From assembly GCA_964489735.1 (NCBI GenBank), contig CAZBAL010000014.1:1-51217 (forward strand): 51,217 bases of DNA, in the 5' to 3' direction. The notes under the pieces are model-generated. The model was not told where the DNA came from, made no database searches, and saw nothing but the letters and a program-made list of their open reading frames with translations. The translations under genes were made by a program, and so were the position numbers. Origin of the DNA: Andreesenia sp964489735. Its GTDB lineage: Bacteria; Bacillota; Clostridia; Tissierellales; Gottschalkiaceae. Numbering within the stretch: the stretch's first letter is position 1; every line of letters begins with the position of its first letter. Shown here in pieces: positions 16,126-23,373 of the stretch.

Positions 16126-17184
16126 ATGGAAATTACAAAAATAGGAAAAAAACACCTCAAATATCCTATAATTCAAGGTGGAATGGGTGTAGGAGTTTCA
16201 CTTGGAAGATTAGCAGGGACAGTTGCAAAAGAAGGTTGCATGGGACTGCTTTCAATGGTGAATATAGGATATAGAGAAGATGATTTTTATAAAAATCCTT
16301 TAGAGGCTAATAAAAGGGCTTTTTCTAAAGAGTTAAAAAAGGCGAGAGAAATCTCAGAAGGAAATGGAATAGTTGGGGTTAACATAATGGCCGCTCTTAA
16401 TGATTTTTCCGAACTGGTAAAATGTGCAGTTAAAGAAAAAGTAGATGCAATAGTAGTAGGTGCCGGGCTTCCAACAAATCTTCCTGAACTTGTTGATACT
16501 AAAGAAGTATTAATAGCTCCGATTATATCAAGCAAAAAGGCTCTTGACCTTATAATCAGAACTTGGAAGAAGAAATATGACAGACTTCCAGATTTTGTAG
16601 TACTAGAAGGTAGTCAGGCCGGTGGTCACTTAGGTTTTAAAGATGATCAGATCGGAGCAGAAGAGTACTCTCTTGAAAACCTTACAAAATCGGTTGTAGA
16701 GTATCTGAAAGAAGTAAAAGAGAAGTACAGTTACAATATTCCGCTTTTTGTAGGTGGAACTATATCGGGAAATGAAGACTTCGAAAAGTTCAGAAAACTT
16801 GGCGCTACTGGTGTTCAAGTAGGAACCAGATTTATCGCAACTGAGGAATGTGATGCGGATGAAGCTTTCAAAGAGCTTATAGTCAACAGCACTTCTGATG
16901 ATATAGAGGTGTTCAGAAGCCCAGTAGGAATGCCGGGAAGAGGAGTTAGAAACAAGTTCATAGAAAGAGTAAAGAAAGAAAGAGTTCCAACTACAGGCTG
17001 TGTTAGATGTGTTAAAAGATGTGTTCCAGCAGAAACACCTTACTGTATATCAGATGCACTTATAAATGCAGCAAAGGGAAATGTAGATGAAGGTTTATTT
17101 TTCTGTGGTGGGGATGTAGATAATATAAATGAAATCAAGACAGTTAAAGAAGTGATATCAGATTTGGTAGGAAATTCTTTATAA
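16126..17184 (+). CDS. NAD(P)H-dependent flavin oxidoreductase (nitronate monooxygenase/FabK-like)
   Basis: 352-residue FMN-binding TIM barrel. Motifs include the N-terminal PIIQGGMGVGVS (phosphate-binding strand 1), EGSQAGGHLGF near residue 160 with the catalytic-type His of the NMO family, FVGGTISG near 207 and GATGVQVGTRFIATEE (about 226-241), which binds the FMN phosphate. The last 70 residues carry a cysteine cluster CVRCVKRC followed by further Cys in PYCISDAL and LFFCGG. This is seen in a clostridial subgroup and may bind an Fe-S cluster or metal (inference). It is not FabK proper, as no fatty-acid genes are adjacent. ATG follows AGGTGG. Confidence 0.85.
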   Translation: MEITKIGKKHLKYPIIQGGMGVGVSLGRLAGTVAKEGCMGLLSMVNIGYREDDFYKNPLEANKRAFSKELKKAREISEGNGIVGVNIMAALNDFSELVKCAVKEKVDAIVVGAGLPTNLPELVDTKEVLIAPIISSKKALDLIIRTWKKKYDRLPDFVVLEGSQAGGHLGFKDDQIGAEEYSLENLTKSVVEYLKEVKEKYSYNIPLFVGGTISGNEDFEKFRKLGATGVQVGTRFIATEECDADEAFKELIVNSTSDDIEVFRSPVGMPGRGVRNKFIERVKKERVPTTGCVRCVKRCVPAETPYCISDALINAAKGNVDEGLFFCGGDVDNINEIKTVKEVISDLVGNSL

Positions 17185-17210
17185 TACTAGAAAAAATTAT
17201 TTAAAAAGTA

Positions 17211-17238
17211 AAAGTCCCATTTTGGGACTTTATTTTTT
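17211..17238 (+). terminator. Intrinsic terminator after the flavin oxidoreductase gene
   Basis: 9-bp stem AAAGTCCCA (17211-17219) with TGGGACTTT (17223-17231), then a long T-run. Confidence 0.9.
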
Positions 17239-17286
17239 ATCAATAAAGCTTTATATTACAGAGTACAGAAGAATAGGAGGACAGTT

Positions 17287-18282
17287 ATGAAGAAGACGGT
17301 ATCAAAAATACTCATAATTTCATCAGTTATAACGATGAGTTTAGGTGGACTTAGCGGATGTGGAGTAAAAAACAATGACGAGGATATAAATAGTGCGAAG
17401 ACTATTGAAGGTAAATCATCAGATACAGACAGTGATTCTGGTTACGACAAAAAGGCAGACTCAGAAATCTCTAGTTCGGAGGGCTCAAATTCAGAAAGTT
17501 CAAATGATGATAAAGCTGAAAATTCAATAGGTGAGCTAGAAATAAAAAACGGGCAGACTCTCGAAAGAGATATTATACCTAAAATCGCCAAATTGTATGG
17601 GATAGCCGATGATGAAGTGAAATCTGTATTTTCTAAAGCAGAAAGTGAAATAATCAATCCGGATATAAAAGACTGGAGAAAGATGGAAGGTATAATCATC
17701 CCGGGACAATACTCTGTCGAAGAAGAAGATTTGGAAAAGCAGATGAAAGTATTTATAGAACAGGCAGAGTCAAGATATAAAAAAATAGAAACTGAAGTGG
17801 AAGAAGAGCAGAAAAACGGTTTAACAGCACAGGAGAGAATTGTTTTAGCTTCAATGGTTGAGTCGGAATGCCTTGCGGGAGAAAAAAGGCAGGAAACAGC
17901 CAATGTGTTTCTTAATAGATTGTCAGCCAATTCAAAGCTGCAGTCATGTGTTACTGCTGAATACGCTTTGGGATATCAGAGACCTTATCTTACTTTTGAT
18001 GATATTGAAATAGAGTCGGATTACAACACTTATCAGAAGAGCGGTCTACCTATAGGACCAATTTCATCCTTTAGTGATGAAAGTTTGAAATACACTTTTG
18101 GAAAGAGCACTGATGAGAATCTAAACTATTTCTTCTACGACTATGTAACTGGTGATATGTCATTCTATTCTGATTTTGAGAAGTTTGAGAGCGATGGAAA
18201 AATAACTATGGATAGATTCGATAAGGAGTCAAAAGAAGGAAAATTCGATAAGGTGAACAAGCAGGAGCTTTACGGAAAATAA
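17287..18282 (+). CDS. MltG-like endolytic transglycosylase, lipoprotein form
   Basis: 331-residue predicted lipoprotein: basic N-terminus, hydrophobic segment (residues 8-22) and lipobox LSGC with Cys25. A Ser/Asp/Glu-rich linker (about 30-85) precedes a LysM-like subdomain (about 87-145, IAKLYGIADDEV) and the YceG/MltG catalytic domain. The catalytic Glu is predicted to be E192 in LASMVESE, and NTYQKSGLPIGPI (about 257-269) matches the family substrate-cleft motif. MltG cuts nascent glycan strands and sets peptidoglycan chain length. Two points are unusual: the usual transmembrane anchor is replaced by a lipid anchor, and family motifs LQSDPT and G-H-F-S are changed to LQSCVT and GDMSFYSD. 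It may therefore be a divergent or regulatory relative. Confidence 0.82.
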   Translation: MKKTVSKILIISSVITMSLGGLSGCGVKNNDEDINSAKTIEGKSSDTDSDSGYDKKADSEISSSEGSNSESSNDDKAENSIGELEIKNGQTLERDIIPKIAKLYGIADDEVKSVFSKAESEIINPDIKDWRKMEGIIIPGQYSVEEEDLEKQMKVFIEQAESRYKKIETEVEEEQKNGLTAQERIVLASMVESECLAGEKRQETANVFLNRLSANSKLQSCVTAEYALGYQRPYLTFDDIEIESDYNTYQKSGLPIGPISSFSDESLKYTFGKSTDENLNYFFYDYVTGDMSFYSDFEKFESDGKITMDRFDKESKEGKFDKVNKQELYGK

Positions 18283-18371
18283 GCCAACAATATCATAAGC
18301 ACAAATAATATCAGAGAGAATTAATCTGCTATTCTTAACACAGATTTTATGTAATAAATAGGTTTTTATGA

Positions 18372-18377
18372 TATAAT
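18372..18377 (+). promoter_or_regulatory. -10 box for the T-box-pheST transcript
   Basis: TATAAT at 18372-18377 just before the T-box leader; no good -35 hexamer is evident 17 bases upstream. Start point near 18384. Confidence 0.55.
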
Positions 18378-18383
18378 ACTATG

Positions 18384-18625
18384 TACAAGTCAATAGTAAA
18401 AGTTTTGATGGAGAATAAGTATCCGAAGAGATAACAGAGAAAGTAGCAGAGCTGAGAGCTATTTATTCTAAAGAGAAATTCACTCCTGAACTGCTTGACT
18501 GAAATCTGAGTAAGTCTTAGCCGGCATAAAATGTCGTTAAATATATGAGTGATTCGCAGTTACTATGCGGATAACTAGGGTGGTAACACGGTAACTTCGT
18601 CCCTTATTTGGGGCGGAGTTTTTTT
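18384..18625 (+). promoter_or_regulatory. T-box riboswitch controlling pheS-pheT
   Basis: tRNA-sensing leader that permits transcription when uncharged tRNA-Phe binds. The invariant T-box sequence AGGGTGGTAACACGG is at 18577-18591. The terminator stem pairs 18593-18603 with 18610-18620 (11 bp with two G-U pairs) and is followed by a T-run. Stem I features occupy about 18400-18500, and a UUC triplet at 18479-18481 is the likely Phe specifier codon. Its position directly upstream of pheS supports Phe specificity. Confidence 0.92.
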
Positions 18626-18678
18626 ATTTGCAGAAAAGCCACATGACTATAAAAAAGAAAAATGAAAAGAGGGATAAA

Positions 18679-19701
18679 ATGAAAGAGCAATTAAGTGAAA
18701 TTCAAAAAATAGCTCTAGAAAAGATATCTTCAATTACAAATATTGAAGAACTTGAAAAGATAAGAGTTCAGTACTTAGGAAAAAAAGGTGAACTGACAAA
18801 AGTACTTAGAGGAATGGGAGGACTTTCTAAAGAGGAAAGACCGGTAATGGGTCAGTTGGCTAATGATGTAAGAGAGAAGATAGAAGGCAAACTGGAAGAG
18901 ATAAAGACTGATCTTAAGAATAAAATCAAACAGGAAAAACTGAAGAATGAAACGATAGATATAACTATGCCTGGATCAAAAGTGTCAATAGGTCACAGAC
19001 ATCCTCTGTTACAGGTAATAGAAGAACTTGAAGCTACATTCCAGAACATGGGATTTGACGTGGTTGAAGGACCTGAGATAGAAGATGTGTATCACAACTT
19101 TGATGCACTTAATTCACCAGATAACCATCCTTCAAGAGATGAATCTGACACATTCTATATTACAAAAGAGCTTCTGCTCAGAACTCATACATCGCCAGTA
19201 CAGATAAGAGTTATGGAGAACACAAAGCCTCCTATAAGAATAATTTCATCAGGTAGAACATTCAGATTTGATGATGTTGATGATACTCACTCACCTATGT
19301 TCCACCAACTAGAAGGTCTAGTTGTAGATAAAAAAGTCAGTATTGCAAACTTAAAAGATACGATAGATTTATTCATAAGAGAAATCTTTGGAACACAGTT
19401 AGAAACAAGATACAGACCACATTATTTCCCGTTCACTGAGCCTAGTGTTGAGGTTGATGTTCAGTGCTTTGACTGTGGTGGAAAGGGATGTCCATCTTGT
19501 GGAGAGACAGGCTGGAGCATGGAGCTTTTAGGCTGTGGAATGGTTCACCCTAAAGTTTTAGAAAACTGTGGAATAGATCCGGAAGAATACAGTGGATTTG
19601 CATTCGGTCTTGGACTTGATAGAATTGCAATGGTTAAATACGGAATAGACAATATAAGACTGTTATTCGAAAATGATAAGAGATTCTTAGACCAGTTCTA
19701 G
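18679..19701 (+). CDS. pheS: Phenylalanine--tRNA ligase alpha subunit
   Basis: 340-residue class II synthetase catalytic subunit of the alpha2-beta2 enzyme. An N-terminal coiled coil (residues 1-85) contacts tRNA. Motif 1 lies near 110-135, motif 2 near 195-215 (IRIISSGRTFRFDDVDDTHSP) and motif 3 is FGLGLDRIAMVKYGI at about 310-324. A CxxC-rich loop (CFDCGGKGCPSCGETG, about 264-279) precedes GCGMVHP, as in other Firmicutes. The ATG at 18679 has GAGGGATAAA upstream; the frame is open for 51 bases further but without a site. It is controlled by the T-box and followed by pheT after 77 bases. Confidence 0.97.
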   Translation: MKEQLSEIQKIALEKISSITNIEELEKIRVQYLGKKGELTKVLRGMGGLSKEERPVMGQLANDVREKIEGKLEEIKTDLKNKIKQEKLKNETIDITMPGSKVSIGHRHPLLQVIEELEATFQNMGFDVVEGPEIEDVYHNFDALNSPDNHPSRDESDTFYITKELLLRTHTSPVQIRVMENTKPPIRIISSGRTFRFDDVDDTHSPMFHQLEGLVVDKKVSIANLKDTIDLFIREIFGTQLETRYRPHYFPFTEPSVEVDVQCFDCGGKGCPSCGETGWSMELLGCGMVHPKVLENCGIDPEEYSGFAFGLGLDRIAMVKYGIDNIRLLFENDKRFLDQF

Positions 19702-19778
19702 TGAATCTGGAATGAATGAGTATAAGGCTGCGGTCTTTTTATTTGAATTGAAATTGGACTAAAATTGGAGGTTAAATT

Positions 19779-22181
19779 ATGTTCGTACCAGTAAAATGGA
19801 TGAAAGATTATATAGATATATCAGAATATGATATGAGAGAATTAGCAGATAAGCTAAATGAGACAGGTTCACATGTTGAATCTATTGAAGATGTGGATAA
19901 AGGTGTAGAAAAAGTTGTAGTAGGTAAGATTGAGAAGATAGAAAAGCATCCTGATGCTGATAAATTAGTGGTTACACAAGTCAATATCGGTGAAGAGGAA
20001 CTTATTCAGATTGTTACAGGGGCTCCTAATGTGAGCGAAGGAGATTATGTTCCGGTTGCACTTGTTGGAGCAAGACTTCCTGATGGAATGAAGATAAAAA
20101 AAGGAAAGCTCAGAGGTGTAGCTTCTCATGGAATGCTATGTTCTGCTGCAGAGCTCGGATATAAAGATTCTGTAATTCCTAAGCTTTACAGAGATGGAAT
20201 TCATCTGCTTCAGGAGGAGTATGAACTTGGAACTGACATCAAGGAAGTTTTTGGAATTTCTGAAGAAGTGATTGAATTTGAAATAACTCCGAACAGACCG
20301 GACTGTCTTTCTATAGTTGGAATGGCGAGAGAGACGGGTGCGACTATTGAAAAACATATAGAGTTTCCTTCGACAGAAGTTAAAAATGAAGAAGGAGATA
20401 TAGCGGACTACTTCAATGGACTTGAAGTTGAAGATAAGGATCTTGCAAAAGTCTACTATGCTAGAGTCATAAAAGATGTAAAAGTTCAGGAGTCACCACT
20501 TTGGATTCAGACAAGATTGATGGAAGCTGGCATGAGACCGGTTAATAATATTGTTGATATAACAAACTATGTAATGCTTGAATTGGGACAGCCGCTTCAT
20601 GCTTTTGATCTTGAAAAGCTTGGAGACAAAAAGATCATTGTAAAAAGAGCAGGGAATGGAATGAAATTCAAAACACTTGATGATGTTGAGAGAACACTGG
20701 ACGATTCAATGCTTTTAATAAATGATGGAAATGGACCGATTGCTATAGCTGGAGTTATGGGTGGTCTTGACTCTGAGGTTACAGAGGAAACTACTACAAT
20801 ACTTTTAGAGTCAGCATGTTTTGATGCGAAAAGCGTTAGACTTACTTCTAAAAAACTGGATCTGAGAACGGAAGCATCAAGCAGATTTGAGAAAGGACTA
20901 GATCCTAATCTTGCAAAGGTTGCAGGAGACAGAGTTTGTGCACTTATAGAAGAAATAGGTGCTGGAACAGTTGTAGGCGGATCTATGATAGTGGAAGGTG
21001 AAATGCCTGAGTCTAAGACTGTTGAGGTTTCATTACAGAAGGTAGATGATTTAATAGGTCAGGAAATAGATAGAGACAGAATTTTAAAAATTCTTAACTA
21101 CCTTGATATAGATTCAGAGATTAAAAATGATAAAATAGTGTCTAAAATACCTACATTCAGAGGAGATATCTCAATCCCTGTGGATATAATAGAGGAAATC
21201 GCAAGAATGTATGGATATGATAATATAAAAGGGCAGCCACTTACGGGAGTTATCAAAAGAGGAAGCAAATCATGTATCAGAAATAAGCAGGATTGGGCTA
21301 AAGATACATTGACTAGTATGGGACTTAATGAGATTATGACGTATTCTTTTGTTAGTCCTAAGCAGTTTGAGAAACTCAATATTTCTGAGAACAGCATGAT
21401 GAGAAACTATGTGGAGATAAAGAATCCTCTTGGAGAAGACTATTCAGTTATGAGAACAACTCTTATGGGTAACACTATGGATGTTCTTGCTAGAAATATA
21501 AGATATGGAATACCAGGTATCTTCACTTACGAGATAGGAAATATATTCATACCTAATGAAATTCCTTGCGACACTATGCCGCAGGAGAGAAGAAGACTTT
21601 GCCTAGGTATGTACGGTGAGGGAGATTTCTTCACTCTTAAAGGTGTTGTGGACGAACTGTTTAAGAGAATGGGAATAAAAGATTATCATTATCTTAGAGA
21701 AGAGAACAATCCAACTTTCCACCCAGGAAGAACAGCATCTATAGTATGCGAAAATTACTACCTTGGAGTTATTGGAGAGGTTCATCCTGATGTTCAGGAG
21801 AACTATGATATAAAAGAGAGATGTTATATGGCAGAACTTGATTTCAACAGAATGTTCTTCCTTCATGAAGCAGGAAAGAAATACAAGCCATTGGCTAAAT
21901 ATCCGTCGATAACTAGAGATATAGCACTTTTAGTGAACAAAGAAATCATGGTTAAAGAAATAGAAGATATAATATCGGAAAATGGTGGCAAATTAGTTAA
22001 GAGAATTGAACTGTTTGATGTCTATGAAGGTGATCAGATAGAAGAAGGTAAGAAGAGCGTTGCGTATTCGATAGAGTACAACTCAGATCAGAAGACACTT
22101 ACAGATGAAGAAGTAATACCTGTGCATGAAAAAGTGCTGAAAGCACTAGAAGAAAAATTAGATGCACATCTGAGAAGCTAA
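19779..22181 (+). CDS. pheT: Phenylalanine--tRNA ligase beta subunit
   Basis: 800-residue non-catalytic and editing subunit. It has the N-terminal EMAP/tRNA-binding domain (about residues 40-150, IEKHPDADKLVVTQVNIG), the B3/B4 editing domain (about 205-390, with MRPVNNIVDITNYVMLELG and RTEASSRFEKGL), the B5 domain (about 400-470) and the pseudo-catalytic core. The C-terminal anticodon-binding (FDX-ACB) domain starts near 705 with KYPSITRDIALLV. ATG follows TTGGAGG. Length and domain order are normal. The operon ends at the terminator at 22217. Confidence 0.98.
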   Translation: MFVPVKWMKDYIDISEYDMRELADKLNETGSHVESIEDVDKGVEKVVVGKIEKIEKHPDADKLVVTQVNIGEEELIQIVTGAPNVSEGDYVPVALVGARLPDGMKIKKGKLRGVASHGMLCSAAELGYKDSVIPKLYRDGIHLLQEEYELGTDIKEVFGISEEVIEFEITPNRPDCLSIVGMARETGATIEKHIEFPSTEVKNEEGDIADYFNGLEVEDKDLAKVYYARVIKDVKVQESPLWIQTRLMEAGMRPVNNIVDITNYVMLELGQPLHAFDLEKLGDKKIIVKRAGNGMKFKTLDDVERTLDDSMLLINDGNGPIAIAGVMGGLDSEVTEETTTILLESACFDAKSVRLTSKKLDLRTEASSRFEKGLDPNLAKVAGDRVCALIEEIGAGTVVGGSMIVEGEMPESKTVEVSLQKVDDLIGQEIDRDRILKILNYLDIDSEIKNDKIVSKIPTFRGDISIPVDIIEEIARMYGYDNIKGQPLTGVIKRGSKSCIRNKQDWAKDTLTSMGLNEIMTYSFVSPKQFEKLNISENSMMRNYVEIKNPLGEDYSVMRTTLMGNTMDVLARNIRYGIPGIFTYEIGNIFIPNEIPCDTMPQERRRLCLGMYGEGDFFTLKGVVDELFKRMGIKDYHYLREENNPTFHPGRTASIVCENYYLGVIGEVHPDVQENYDIKERCYMAELDFNRMFFLHEAGKKYKPLAKYPSITRDIALLVNKEIMVKEIEDIISENGGKLVKRIELFDVYEGDQIEEGKKSVAYSIEYNSDQKTLTDEEVIPVHEKVLKALEEKLDAHLRS

Positions 22182-22216
22182 TTAAATCTAAAAATATTGC
22201 AAAATATTCAAATTTA

Positions 22217-22250
22217 AAGGGGTGAGAAGGTGCTCACCCCTTAACTTTTT
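22217..22250 (+). terminator. Intrinsic terminator of pheS-pheT
   Basis: 10-bp stem AAGGGGTGAG (22217-22226) with CTCACCCCTT (22233-22242), 6-base loop, then TTTTT after AAC. Confidence 0.88.
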
Positions 22251-22311
22251 GTGCTAAAAAAGATATAATATATAGGTGAGCAGTGAAATATCGGATAAAG
22301 GGATGAAGAAG

Positions 22312-23202
22312 ATGTCGGATAAGAAAAGAATTAAAGTAAATATAGATAATAGAGAACTTACACTGGTTAGTACTGAAAGCGATGAATATGTATCTCAGAT
22401 AGAGAGTTTAGTAGATAAAACGATAAAAGAAGTAATGGGTAATAACAAAAAGCTGGCAAATGATGTGGCTTACATACTTTCAGCGTTTAATATTGCAGAC
22501 AGATATTTGAAAAACAGAAAAGAGTTTGAAGATATCATTAAAAAAGCGACTGATGTGTATGAGGAATTTGAAGCTTATAAAGGTGAGGCCAAATCATTTG
22601 AAGAGAGAATAAAGTCACTTGAAAAAGAACTGGAAGAAGCTCAGACAAGCTTGAATGAAGGCAAAGAGAAACTTGAAAAAGAAATATCTGAAAAGGTGAA
22701 ATCTGAACTGGACTCAGCAAAAAAAGAGTCGGATGAGGCTAAAAAAGAATCAGAAAATGCAAAAGCTCAGTTAGCTTCGTTATTGAAGGAAAAAGAAAAT
22801 TCAGACAGAGAGAATAATGAGTTCAAAGCACAGTTAGATAAAGCAAAGAGCGAAATAGCAGAACTCAGAAAAGCTGCTGAAGTGGCAAAAGCTGAATGTG
22901 GTGAGGCGAAAGAACAGTCGGTTAATTACAAGAATGAAGCTGAGACAGCTAAGGCAGAGCTTCAATCTGTAAATAAAGAGGCAGAAAATCTGAGAAGAGA
23001 TTTTGAAATGATGGATACTGATCTTGAGAGCTTAAGAGCTGAAACAGAGAAACTTAGAAAAGAAAACGAGAGACTTAACAAGAGAGTGGATGAACAGGAA
23101 AAATCTATAGAGATCAAAGAGGAAACTCTATCAGAATGTGAGTCGAAGATAAAAGAACTCCAGGATAAACTGTTTAAGATAAAAGCGATGTCAGAGGCAT
23201 AG
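22312..23202 (+). CDS. zapA: Cell division protein ZapA with a long coiled-coil extension
   Basis: 296-residue protein. Residues 1-85 form a ZapA domain (KKRIKVNIDNRELTLVST, YVSQIESLVDKTIKEVM, DVAYILSAFNIADRYLK), which binds FtsZ and promotes Z-ring bundling. Residues from about 85 to the end are an almost unbroken Glu/Lys/Ala-rich coiled coil. ZapA proteins are usually 80-130 residues, so the tail of about 200 residues is unusual and may act as a spacer or recruit other divisome parts (inference). ATG 22312 is chosen because AAAGGG at 22297-22302 is correctly spaced. A TATAAT at 22264-22269 could be its -10 box. It precedes the U32 protein and mutS2, the normal clostridial order. Confidence 0.85.
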   Translation: MSDKKRIKVNIDNRELTLVSTESDEYVSQIESLVDKTIKEVMGNNKKLANDVAYILSAFNIADRYLKNRKEFEDIIKKATDVYEEFEAYKGEAKSFEERIKSLEKELEEAQTSLNEGKEKLEKEISEKVKSELDSAKKESDEAKKESENAKAQLASLLKEKENSDRENNEFKAQLDKAKSEIAELRKAAEVAKAECGEAKEQSVNYKNEAETAKAELQSVNKEAENLRRDFEMMDTDLESLRAETEKLRKENERLNKRVDEQEKSIEIKEETLSECESKIKELQDKLFKIKAMSEA

Positions 23203-23373
23203 AGAGAAGTCAGAAGCATAGTGAAAAATCAGAGTAAAACTCCAATAGGTTTCGGGCGGAACTATGATAAATAAAATCAGAGGATTTCACGTAAAGTCAG
23301 CAGATTTCAGATAAAGAGGCAGAAATAGAGGCAGAAAAATAGGCTTTAATAAGCTTTTAAATAGGGTGATGAT
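23203..23373. other. Non-coding spacer between zapA and the U32 gene
   Basis: 170 bases with short direct repeats (GAGGCAGAAA twice near 23319 and 23331) and a loose CAGATTTCA/CAGAGGATTTCA repetition. No terminator, promoter or gene is evident. Confidence 0.4.
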
